Shown in pieces: positions 23,720-33,344 of a DNA stretch of 64,000 bases. The stretch comes from Rehmannia glutinosa. Lineage: Eukaryota; Streptophyta; Magnoliopsida; Lamiales; Orobanchaceae. Position 1 is the stretch's first letter; each line of letters opens with the position of its first letter. The stretch lies in NCBI GenBank assembly GCA_016081115.2, contig JABTTQ020003453.1, positions 1-64,000 of the forward strand. Direction: 5' to 3'. Made by a program: the position numbers and the translations under genes. The notes beneath the pieces were generated by a model. It did no database searches and was not told the DNA's origin. It saw nothing but the letters and a program-made list of their open reading frames with translations.

Positions 23720-26700
23720 GGCAATTTTTTTTTTTTTCGTCCTTTAAGTCGGACTGCTTCGGATATTTCGTCATTTATTTCTCTCGATTTTGATTTTGGT
23801 CCTTTTTTCAGTATAAGTTCGGACTTTTAGTCCTCCTACCGCTGCAGCAGGTAGCTCTTCTTGAAAGTTGAGTGAGGTGAAATTTCTTTTCAACAAAACA
23901 TCAAAAATAATTTTTTTCTTTGATGTGGACCATCGACTAGGATATTTTTGGAAGGAAACAAAACCAGCTTATGGGTGCATTTACTGTTACATATCTTTTC
24001 GAATAAGTTTTTCTTCTTCACCAGTTTTTTGTATTGCAAATGTGGACAAAGAGCTCTACTAATAAGTTCAATTTTGTATTTTTGATGTATTTTATGGGTG
24101 CATTTACCTGTTACATATCTTTCTGAATAATAATATGGTCAAAATAAAACCAAAATGAACCAGATTGAAACCATATCTAAAATTCACTGAAAGTAAAAAT
24201 GAGAACAAATTTGTCCAAAATAAAGTCAGAATGTCATAACATATGCCTTACATCCAACTTGAAGTCATACAAAATGATTTGAAGTCTAGACATTGTTTTA
24301 ACCATCTAGCAAAAAATGTAAACATCTCAAAATCACTATATTGGTTTCTTCCCCTTGTCTGTTGACTCCCCAGGTGAATCATTCTTTCCCAATAATGTTG
24401 CTGCTAAGTTGGAAAGTGACACATACTTCCTGTCTCCTTTTACATTTTTTTGGCTAGAGCTGGGGACCTTCTCTTGTTGCATCTGGAGTTGATCATACAT
24501 TCCTGGTGCAGCTCTAAGTGGCCTTTCAAAAGGGTCTGATATAGCTTCATTCACCTGTTCAAAATATTAATTAAAATTGTTAATATTGCCAAAAAAATAT
24601 TACTAAAGAAGAACATGGTTCTTGGTATACCATTCATTCAATTTCAAGAGGGGTGCTAAATATTGTCTGAGATACATTTGTTTTTCCTTTCAATGAAGTT
24701 CCTGGTTCTTGGTTGGTAGTAGCACATGTGTTCTTCCTCCTCACCTATGAAAGTAAATTTAAATCAACATCAAAGATTGAATTAAAATGGTAAAAACACA
24801 TATCAAGTTATAAACTGTTATAATACCTGTAATTTTGTGGGTCTTTGGGATAATTCAGCTTGTGTAATTTGACTGCACTCTTCACCTTGGCTTGCATTTT
24901 TTGCTTCACTAATGCTAGGACAATACCTTTTATTGTGTCCCTCTCCACCACATTTTTTACATGTTAATGTACTATGTTGTCTTCTAATTTTGTATGGATT
25001 TTTTTGCTTTGGCATGCCCCTACTCCTTTTTTTCTGCTTCTGAACCAACTCATCAGGTTCTCTTCTTCTTACCTTAGTAGGCCTACCAGCAGGTCGTCCA
25101 AAGTTTGGTGGTTGTATAGGAATAAAATCTGATTTTGGCCACTCATTTCTACCATTTATGGGCATAATCATCGCTCATATACCTTATGATAAGTTTCCAC
25201 AAAGTAGCAACTAACGGTATAATTTTCAAGATTCCACCCTGGCTTATGATGGCACATACAACATGCTTACATGGGATTCAGTTAAATCCCATTTCCTACA
25301 ACCACAAGTCAATTTCTTCAAATCCACACTATATTTGTTACCATCATTGCAATTTATTTGATAATGATTATCATCACCTTAATGACCATACATTCAACAC
25401 ACTTTTCTACATTATTTTCAAGTATTTTTTTGATCCTAGGACACAATTTTGACTTCCATTTTTTTGCATCTGTCTGTCTGTTTTCTTGCATTCTTCTCAT
25501 CATATACTCTTGTAGCCTCTCCATCATAGATAGAATAGGCTTCCCCCAGCCTCTAAAATGTCTTGTTGAAGGTTTCACATAAGTTGTTTAGTAACATGTC
25601 GGACTGGGATGGCAAGAAAAGTGTGACTTACTCCTCGATGTGGGGGTTTATCATTGAACCATTCATATACCTTCCGATCCACCCCCCGATCACTCATTCT
25701 CCTCATAAAGTCATTAACGATTTGTGGCCTTAGCCGCTCTCCGATGCGATTTTATAAGCTTGACCCCTAAACCCAAAGCATTTTTAAAATTGTTATGCAT
25801 GTGTCTTACACAAAACCTATGTTCAGCATTAGGAAATACCTCTTGGAAAGCTTGTATTAAACCTTTTTGTTTATCAGACATAAAGGTCCACTCATAGTCA
25901 TTTTTAATGTGCATATCAAGCTTGAAAAGTGTTAAAAACCAGTCCCAGGTATCCCTATTTTCTTTATTGACAACAGCATATGCAATTGGAAAAATATTAT
26001 TATTAGGATCAAGGCCAACAGCTGTTAAAAGTACTCCCCATGAGGCCCTTTTAGATGGCAACCATCTACCCCAACCAAAGGTCTACATCCATTAATAAAC
26101 CCCATATTCAAGGCATGGAAACACACATACATTCTCACAAATCTGTTCTCCCCATCACTCGATCTGTTCTATAATGACAAAGTGGACCCTGGATTTGTTC
26201 TTTTTATTTCTTCAAAGATAATCCCACAAAGAAAGCATATTGCACGCAGTTGAATCACCTTCTAATTGTTCCAATGCCAATCTTTTTGCTCTGTATGCCT
26301 GATAATGTGTTACATTGCACCTAATTTCCTCCATCACATCAACCCTAAAACCTCTAACATTCCTATTAGGATCAGACTTAAACTTGTGGAGGTATTTCCC
26401 ACTCAACCAATTAGACTTCATATTTTTAACATTGAAAGCTTGGGGACATGTGTGAGTAGGATAATACTCCCTAATCTTAAATGTTATTTCATTTTTAGGT
26501 TTGATTGCATGAAGTTTCCATTGACAGTCACTATTTTCACATTTTGCATGCAATCTTGTCTTGTCATTTTTGGTGATTTTGATGTTTCTTTTTTGCTTTA
26601 TTGCATGTGAATGCACTGCCATTCTGATCTCATGCTTGTTGCTAAAGACCATATCTAATTCAAAGACAGGATCATATAGCCGACAAGTGTTAAAAACCGG

Positions 26701-27863
26701 TGCATGTTGCCCATCAAATTCTCCATCATTTGTCTTTACCACTAGCATAGTCATCTCCACTTTCAAAGACATCAACCTCCCCACACTCATCATCCTCGCC
26801 CTTGGTTATGCCCATCATTCTCACTTAGATTGTCTACCCACTCAAAGATCTAAATCTATATTCTCATGGTATAATGTGTCATCATCTATACCTTCACTAT
26901 CGAGAACCTAATTTATATTCACTATCCTCAAGACTCGAGTCTCTTTATCAACTTCATATGCCCCTTCTCTATCACCCTCGACCCAACATCTTTCCCTCCT
27001 CCCTCAATAACATCATCAAATAAACCATCAACATCACCATGATTTATACCCCATTCAACATAGTCATTCAAATTAAAATCTCCTTCTCGACAAAAAAATA
27101 CACAAAGTAAATATACCAACTAAATTAATAAAAAATAATTAATGGTAGACCACCACCATAATAAACAAAACAACCAACAACATGAATCATCATTGCAATA
27201 ATCGGACAAACAATCGTGCCCAACATTTAAAGTCTCCCACTCAACTTTTTGTTTAAAAATAATAAGATATCTTAGCATGTACTCATTAACACAAATACGC
27301 ATAAAAAAGTGAGCTTGTTAGGGAAGAAGAAGATTCATATCCTAAAAAAGAAAAAAAAATCAAAATACAAATAAAAAACTCACCATTGTCAGGCGGTTGT
27401 GAATCAAAAATTTTGGGATTTCTAGGCTTCATGTCGACGAGCTCAACGAATTATTTCAGTTTTTGTTTTGATTTCTTTCAAAAATTTGCTCCGGATAGTG
27501 ATGGATGATGTTATAGTTTGGGGATTTTTGGGAAGATCAAGGGTTTAGGGTTTTAGAGAGTAAAGTGTGATATAATTGACTTATTATTTTCGATCGCTAG
27601 CAGTCACGTGCCACAAGCATGGTTTTGTTTCCTCCAAAAAATTTCCTAGTCAATTATCCACATCAAAGAAAAAAATTGAATTTTAATGTTTTGTTAAAAA
27701 TAAATTCCACCTCACCAATAGGTAAGAGTTACTGTTGCGGGCGGTAGGAGGACTAAAAATCCGAACTTATACCGAGAAAAAGGACCAAAATCAAAATCAA
27801 GAGAAATAAAGGACGAAATATCCGAGCGGTCCGACTTAAAGGACTAAAAAAAAAAATTTTGCC
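23720..27863 (-). mobile_element. Complete Mutator-like transposon (MULE) with long TIRs
   Basis: Inverted repeats of about 125 bp: 23720-23845 and the complement of 27739-27863, both beginning GGCAA then a T run, then GTCCTTTAAGTCGGAC. A perfect 9-bp duplication TTTGAAACG flanks the element (23711-23719 and 27864-27872), the size expected for Mutator-type transposition. It is 4144 bp and carries one transposase gene on the minus strand. It sits upstream of the CHR18-like gene in the likely promoter region. Clean ends and TSD suggest a fairly recent insertion. Confidence 0.95.
24336..27432 (-). pseudogene. MuDR-type transposase, frame-broken as sequenced
   Basis: A likely start is the ATG at 27430-27432 (MKPRNPKIFDS) followed by a GTGAG donor. 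Domains in order: MuDR N-terminal DNA-binding region at 26793-26212 (VFELDMVFSNKHEIRMAV, then CQWKLHA); the DDE core, with VDGCHLKGPHG just upstream of 26061, then LLTAVGLDPNN, MSDKQKGL and HRFCVRHMHNNFK down to 25714; a SWIM-type Cys motif with CGCRKW near 25285; and a zinc knuckle CKKCGGEGHNKRYC within 25171-24818. The shift between VDG and LLTAVG is explained by one missing G in a G run near 26038. Other breaks exist between blocks, and some may be introns. The catalytic Asp residues seen are in VDG and MSDK. Whether this is a dead copy or an active one with consensus errors is undecided. Confidence 0.85.
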
Positions 27864-28097
27864 TTTGAAACGTTAGGCAATTCCCATTTTCAAAACTCTT
27901 TTCTTATTCAAAAAAATAATCTTTTCTTTAAATTTTATATTAGGGGCTCTATGTGCAAGTTGTAACCCTTTTCTTAGGGAGCTGTTATTTGCACCATAAC
28001 CTCTTATAACTACACGCTACCTTTTATTTTCATAAAATTAAAATGACTAGTATATTTTTATTGTCAAAAAATACACCCCATCACTTTTTTTAAAGTG

Positions 28098-28147
28098 TGG
28101 CACGATCGTGCCCTATTTTAATACATGGTACGATCGTGCCACACTTT
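28098..28147. repeat. Large palindrome made of two smaller palindromes
   Basis: GTGTGGCACGATCGTGCC and, after a 15-bp spacer, GGTACGATCGTGCCACAC. Each half is itself close to a palindrome centred on CGATCG, and together they form a longer inverted repeat with arms of about 21 bp. Related words (GGCACGAC, TGGCACGA) recur in MITE B near 36820-36980. Confidence 0.85.
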
Positions 28148-28681
28148 TTACATCAGATTATTAAAGAAATTGATGTTAAAAAAAATCAAAAATTGTAACA
28201 ACACTCCGAACTCAACCTATAAAATCTTTAATCTATTAAAAATAACACATTTTCGCATTTAATGTTACAATTAAAATAGCACGATAGCAAAAAATAAAAA
28301 TTAGAAACTCAAACCCTAAGGAATAAAAAAAAAAATTGGAAAAAAATATTGGGTGTATTTTGAATTATTTTGACAAATAAGGCATAATAGTCATTTTAAG
28401 TCATTTTAATTTTATGAAAATAGTGTAAGTCCAAGCGGCTACGATAATCTAGAGGGGGTGAATAGATTATCTCCATCTTTTCAATTTCGCCCTCTTTTTC
28501 GAATCAAATGCTCAAGACAATAATGAAGGTGCGGAATGTAAACAACACACGTCGATTTAAAGAGGTTCAACCCACCTAGGGCCTAATCCTCTACCACCCC
28601 AGTATATCCGGGATGGATTTCGAAAAGAAAAAGAATTTTATTAATTACCAAAATTAATACAAATTCAACTTACAACACCTT

Positions 28682-28899
28682 GAAGAGCACCACACTCTTC
28701 TTCAACACCACCTTTGGAGATTACCACAATCTCCCTTTGAAGATTACCACAATCTTCCTTCAACGGCACCTTGTGAAGATTACCACAATCTTCACCCTTG
28801 AAGAGCACCACACTCTTCAACACCTCAACAAGAAGATTACCACAATCTTCTCACACCTAACACCTAGTTCACCCAAGTGTGTTCTTACCACAAGAACAC
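28682..28899 (-). repeat. Array of seven stem-loops with a constant ACCAC loop (3' LTR copy)
   Basis: Plus-strand hairpins: GAAGAGCACCACACTCTTC (28682-28700), GGAGATTACCACAATCTCC (28716-28734), GAAGATTACCACAATCTTC (28739-28757, 28775-28793 and 28832-28850), the GAAGAGC form again (28800-28818), and arms GTGTTCTT/AAGAACAC around ACCAC (28879-28899). Flanking bases extend several stems (GTG...CAC, TTG...CAA). The transcript is the minus strand, so the RNA loop is GTGGT. The array lies downstream of the TATA box, in the leader. Confidence 0.9.
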
Positions 28900-29289
28900 T
28901 CACAAGGATATCTTGTGTTTGAATGACGACCACAAATTCAAGATTACAACTCGATAATTGATAATACAATAGAGTGCAAGTGTAATCAAGAATAGCCTAG
29001 ACCTCAAAGATGTGAAAGTGATAAGCTGGCAATTTTACAACAAGAATAATGACAATGAAAGACCAAGTGTTTGCTTGAAGTGTATCTTGTTGTGTTGTAT
29101 CTCAATTGTTGTGTTGTTTGCTCCAAAACTTCCTCTATTTATAAGAGATGATTGATCAAGCATAGGCTCCTCTTGGGGATTGAAAATCTCTGAGAAAAAT
29201 ACAATTAAAATCAAGAATATAGTGTTAGAAATCAATCCCATAATTTAAGGAAAGTTTGTCTGTGTCAAACGGTCGAAATTTGTCAAAAC

Positions 29290-29590
29290 ATAGGGCGACC
29301 GGTCGCACGTAAATAGACGTTGGAAAAAGTACACAAACAAAATAAACAGGCGGCCGGTCGACGTCTACCTCGACCGGCCGACCATCACCCCAACGGTCCC
29401 CTCATGGATTTTGCAAGGATTAAACGCTCGTTTCAAACACACTTGCAGTGCCGGTCGCCATTGGGCGACGGCCGATCGACCGGCCGACGCCCGAGTGATG
29501 CACCGGTCGACCTGCTTGTTTTTCCTTCCGTCTTATTTTCTTTCTAAAAACATCTTCGGTCACGGGTTGCCTATAGGGCGGACGGTCGAC
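29290..29590 (-). promoter_or_regulatory. U3 cluster of CGACCGGTCG-type palindromes
   Basis: At least seven full or partial copies of (C/G)CGACCGGTCG and its variants CGGCCGGTCG and CGATCGACCG occur in about 300 bp of otherwise AT-rich LTR. They lie 150-450 bp upstream of the TATA box. The same words occur in the other LTRs (about 35760-36065, 56630-56725, 61085-61300) and upstream of the second ORF (32640-32700). Position suggests enhancer or silencing-target sites; function is inferred. Confidence 0.6.
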
Positions 29591-29908
29591 CATGAGAGAG
29601 GTAAATGTTGTCCAATTTTTGTCGAAAATAAAACTTAAGAAATACTCCGAAAATATAGTAAAAACATTTTAAACCGATCGGAAGTATTAGGACAACATTT
29701 AGAAACATCGTTTGAGAGTGAAAACCCAATAACGTAAAATCATTAAAAGCGTTGTCCAATTTAGACGAAAATAAACTTTGAGAAAATACTCCAAAAAAAA
29801 TATTAAAATCATTTTAAAACATTTAGGAGTATTTGGACAACCTTTAAAAACATTGTTTTGGTGATAAAATAAAATCATCAAAATTAAGATAAAAACATGT
29901 ATCAAACA

Positions 29909-31137
29909 ATCTCCCCTTTTTGATGATTACAAACCAAAACAATTTTACACAAACTAAGAGAGCAATTTTAGAAATGATTTTCCGGTAAAAACATTTGACC
30001 GTTTGGAAGCAACCAAAATTTCCAAAAATATTAAAGCAACCAAGTAGGGAGTAAATATTTTCAAAAATAAGCTCAAGCTCCCCCTATCCACAAGCACATC
30101 AAGAATAATGTAAGAGCAATAATCCATAAGCTAAAAGCTTTAGCTTTTACAATTTGTTCAAGAGCTTATAAGCTCCCCCTGTCACAAAACAACATTAAAC
30201 AATAATATAAGTCCATCAAGCAACAATTGGACTAAGAATAAATCACAACTTATGGCTTTTATGAGCCATAGCTTATAGCTTTTATGACAAGCTTTTATTA
30301 GCTTCTTTGAGCTAACGAGCCAATTTCTGTTTCTCCCCTTTGGAATCATCAAAAGAATGTTAGGATGATAGAAACATCATAGAAGTATATCAAAGTTCGC
30401 CAAAGAAATGGTTTATCAACCTTTGAGCAATTTAGGCTTAAAAACCAAGGAAAATGGGAGAAATGTATCATGAAAAGTTCATACGCCCGTTTTATTACTC
30501 AAAACATGATCTCAATGAGTATTGAAAACTTGTGGAAGCGAGAGAATCATGTAGAAGTTGAAATTTTCATAGCGACATTTTAACAAACACTTTGTGTGTG
30601 TGAAAAATAAAAGAGGTTGTATATAACCTTTGTAAATGGTTCAAGCCAAAAAATTTTCATATCATCAATCAACCTCATTTCAAACCTCAATCATATGCAC
30701 CATATGCAATAAATTGTTCATCAATTAAGAAGCTCAAAGTAGATTCTCAAGGGTTCAACCCAATTGAGATAAGCTAAGAGTGATCAAGGCATTACAAATG
30801 CCAAAAATTAGAGCATCCATCAAGAAATAAGTCATGCTTTCAACAATACATGTATCAAATGTCCCAACATATTCAACTAAGCATAACAAAGCAATAAAAG
30901 AAGCACTTTTACCATCAAGTACTTCATACCAATTATCAAACAATGCTTTAGAGTATTTTTACCATCAAATACTCCATCAAAAATCATGATCATCCACAAG
31001 TCATTATCAACTTGCAATATTAACCCTTTTAAGAAAAACAAGCAAATATCATTAGTACAAATGAGTTTTACAAAAATTCATCAAAATACAAAACATCATT
31101 AATGAAAATGCTAGAAAGTAAAGGGGGTGGGATAACA
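29909..31137. other. 3' non-coding internal region of the pol-less element
   Basis: Starts with the PPT. The first ~870 bp (to about 30775) are clearly homologous to 61489-62305 in the pol-bearing element, including the block around GAGCCAATTTCTGTTTCTCC and the GAGAAATGTATCATGAA block. Several AGCTTATAAGCT/AGCTTTTATGA words make it rich in short inverted repeats. No reading frame. Confidence 0.8.
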
Positions 31138-32468
31138 TCATTCCTCATCCGAGGAGAAGCAAGATCCGGGAATAAAGTCCTTGATGAATTTCTTTAACTT
31201 GCCGATAGACTTTTGCATTTTAGAGGTCTTTTGCTCCAAAGCCTCATACCTCGTCTCATGAAAAGCCCTCATCTCATCAAATTCGGCTTGAGTATACCTC
31301 CTAGGCGGTTGAGCACCGGTATTACCCTCCGGATTGCTCGGTTCGCCTTCTTCCACCAATCTTGCGGCCCCGGCGTCATCAAAGATGTCATTAGGATCGG
31401 GAGACTCTTGACCTCTTCCTCTTGCCATTTTGGTTGGTCGGATGTCCATATTCTTGCGCATCGTGACTATTTGGGAGATATTGTCAATGTCGAAGTCATT
31501 TTGAAAAACTTCCGAGTTAAACTCCGACGAAGGAAGTCCCGATTGAATAAGAAGTTTACAAATCCAATTTCCCATAACCAACTTCTTATTACCTCGAGTA
31601 ATGGACTCGATTAGACATTGAATAAGTATGGCACCAAAGTTAAGTGGTTCCTCCTAGCAATCTTATAAGTCAAAAAATAATCCATATTGCTAGGCATCTT
31701 TCCGACTTACCACAAATGCAATATGCGACAATGACCGATAAAATGCGATGCTCAAGTGTCATTGCCAACAAAGAATACTTAGGCCATACTCCCAAATACG
31801 TCTTGACTTCTTTCATCGATACCCCCAACATTTCATCATTCCAAGTCCCCAAGAGAAATAATCCCAACCACCTTCTCTAACATGTAAAAGCCGCAAATAT
31901 CATTGGGAGTCCATCTAAAATGACGACCCTTTATAAGTGAATTAACGGCAATCGGCTTTCTATCATTATCATATTGCACCCACATATTAGCATAAAAATG
32001 TTGGATAATATCATCATCATACAACACATAAGCATGCTCCCATAAATACATCCAACCTTGCTCCTCAAAAATCCTCTAATCGTAGGATACTCATTCGCAA
32101 AAGAACTAAAAACGACACATTTTAGTCCTCGCAATAGATTTACCTTTCATCCCCGTATCCTCATAGTACCATTCCGCATACTTATTGATGAAATTAATAG
32201 CATTGCGGGAATTAGGAGCTTGAGTAACAAAAGATTTTTTACCTTTCGCCCAACGGCAATTTTCGAGCGAAATTGTTCGCTGAGCTCGGTGATTTGGGCC
32301 CGAGAGAGAATGGGATTTTGAACATCATCACCTTCGAGCCACATTTCTTTGAGCGGCTCGAATATCCCTTTGTTCGGCTTCTTCTTGCCGATTTCTTGAC
32401 GAACCCTCTCCGTCCCTTCTTCGCTTGGAGATGGGATTTCGACCGGTGGAATTTCTTGGAGGAGCCAT
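31138..32468 (-). pseudogene. Second ORF of the SIRE-like element, plant-transposon-protein type, frame-broken
   Basis: Starts at the ATG 32466-32468 (MAPPRNSTGRNPISKRRRDG) and ends at 31138. A middle segment (about 32220-31840) has words such as INFINKYAEWYY, HFYANMWVQYD and NSLIKGRHFRWTPNDI. These resemble the family usually annotated as putative plant transposon protein. The C-terminal part (31581-31138) is acidic, then coiled-coil-like, ending SCFSSDEE. Frame shifts near 32350, 32130 and 31650 interrupt it. It occupies the place where pol would be. Molecular function is unknown. Upstream sequence has U3-like palindromes, so it may have its own promoter. Confidence 0.55.
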
Positions 32469-32639
32469 ATATGAAAGATTCTTGAGAAAATAAGAAGATT
32501 AGCAACAAGAATCGTGAAAAATGATGAAGAATTGAAGATTCTAGAGAAAAGGGGATGAAAGAATCGCTCTTAAGGGTTTGGGGATTTTGGTGCGTCTGTT
32601 TTGAGAAGAAGAACAGAACGATTTTAAGTTGAAAAATAA

Positions 32640-32700
32640 CCCTGGGCGACCGGTCGAGGTAGGGGACGACCGGTCGAGGTGCAGGGCGACCGGTCGCCCC
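32640..32700 (-). promoter_or_regulatory. Three GGGCGACCGGTCG-type palindromes upstream of the second ORF
   Basis: Three closely spaced copies (GGGCGACCGGTCGAGG, GACGACCGGTCGAGG, GGGCGACCGGTCGCCC) sit about 170-230 bp upstream of the second-ORF ATG, matching the LTR U3 cluster. The intervening sequence is AT- and CT-rich, like a leader. This suggests an internal promoter, perhaps derived from an LTR. Confidence 0.45.
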
Positions 32701-32787
32701 TGCTGTGACCGTCCCAGGTGATTTTTCTTTCTCCCAGAGTTTTCCAAAATTCGATTTTTCACCCCAAAAGTTTTTAAAACTTTGCAA

Positions 32788-33344
32788 AAATATAAGTTTG
32801 GACTATATCCAACAAATATGGGTTTTGGAAAACATATAAACGATAAAATCGAGACTAAACACGTAGTGCCTTTTAAGAGAAAATATTTGCAAGATCAATT
32901 AGGGGCACTTAAGGGGTCAAAATGAAATATCTTGAAAGATATGTGCATAATATCGAGTTTTAAAGAAAAATACGAGTAGACATACCTTGATGGTTTAAGA
33001 ACCTTGATGACGTAAAAGCCAATGAGTATGAAATATGTATCCTACACAATTCTTAGACAACATTTTCATAGAAAATTCAAGTGTAGGCAAATAATATGAG
33101 ATAACAAAAAGAGCTTATGCTATAAGATTTCATAAGAGATAATAAGCCACATAAGTCTAATGAAAAGCTCAAGAGTTTTTAGAAAAACATGCAAGGTCTC
33201 TTTTAAAAATATTGAAACTCATAAATATATAAGAGACCTATTTAAAAATAAATACTTGAAAAATCATTTTGCAATTAAGACACAATTAAAAACATGCATA
33301 TGATTAGAAGAAATAAAATGCATATACAAATGGGGAGATACGGT
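32788..33344. other. Non-coding gap between gag and the second ORF
   Basis: AT-rich sequence without a family frame. The position would hold protease and integrase in a complete Copia; none of their motifs is present. Confidence 0.6.

Larger units (their letters stand above)
28424..29908 (-). repeat. 3' LTR of the pol-less SIRE-like element
   Basis: 1485 bp. From 5' to 3' on the minus strand: a U3 with a GC-rich cluster of CGACCGGTCG-type palindromes (29290-29590), TATA box TATAAATAG (complement of 29135-29143), a leader with seven stem-loops (28682-28899), and an end-proximal inverted repeat GATAATCTA/TAGATTATC around a G-rich loop (28442-28470). Differences from the 5' LTR are mostly small indels. 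Confidence 0.93.

Noticed and set aside
26266..26911. Two plus-strand frames of about 115 codons
   Set aside because: They are shadows of the minus-strand MULE transposase.
28682..28899. Possible CRISPR-like array
   Set aside because: The repeated units are hairpins of varying stem and irregular spacing inside a plant LTR; there are no uniform repeats or spacers and no cas genes.
32239..32787. 182-codon minus frame with Ser/Lys-rich sequence
   Set aside because: It is out of frame with the second ORF of the SIRE-like element and mostly translates the leader and the palindrome cluster.
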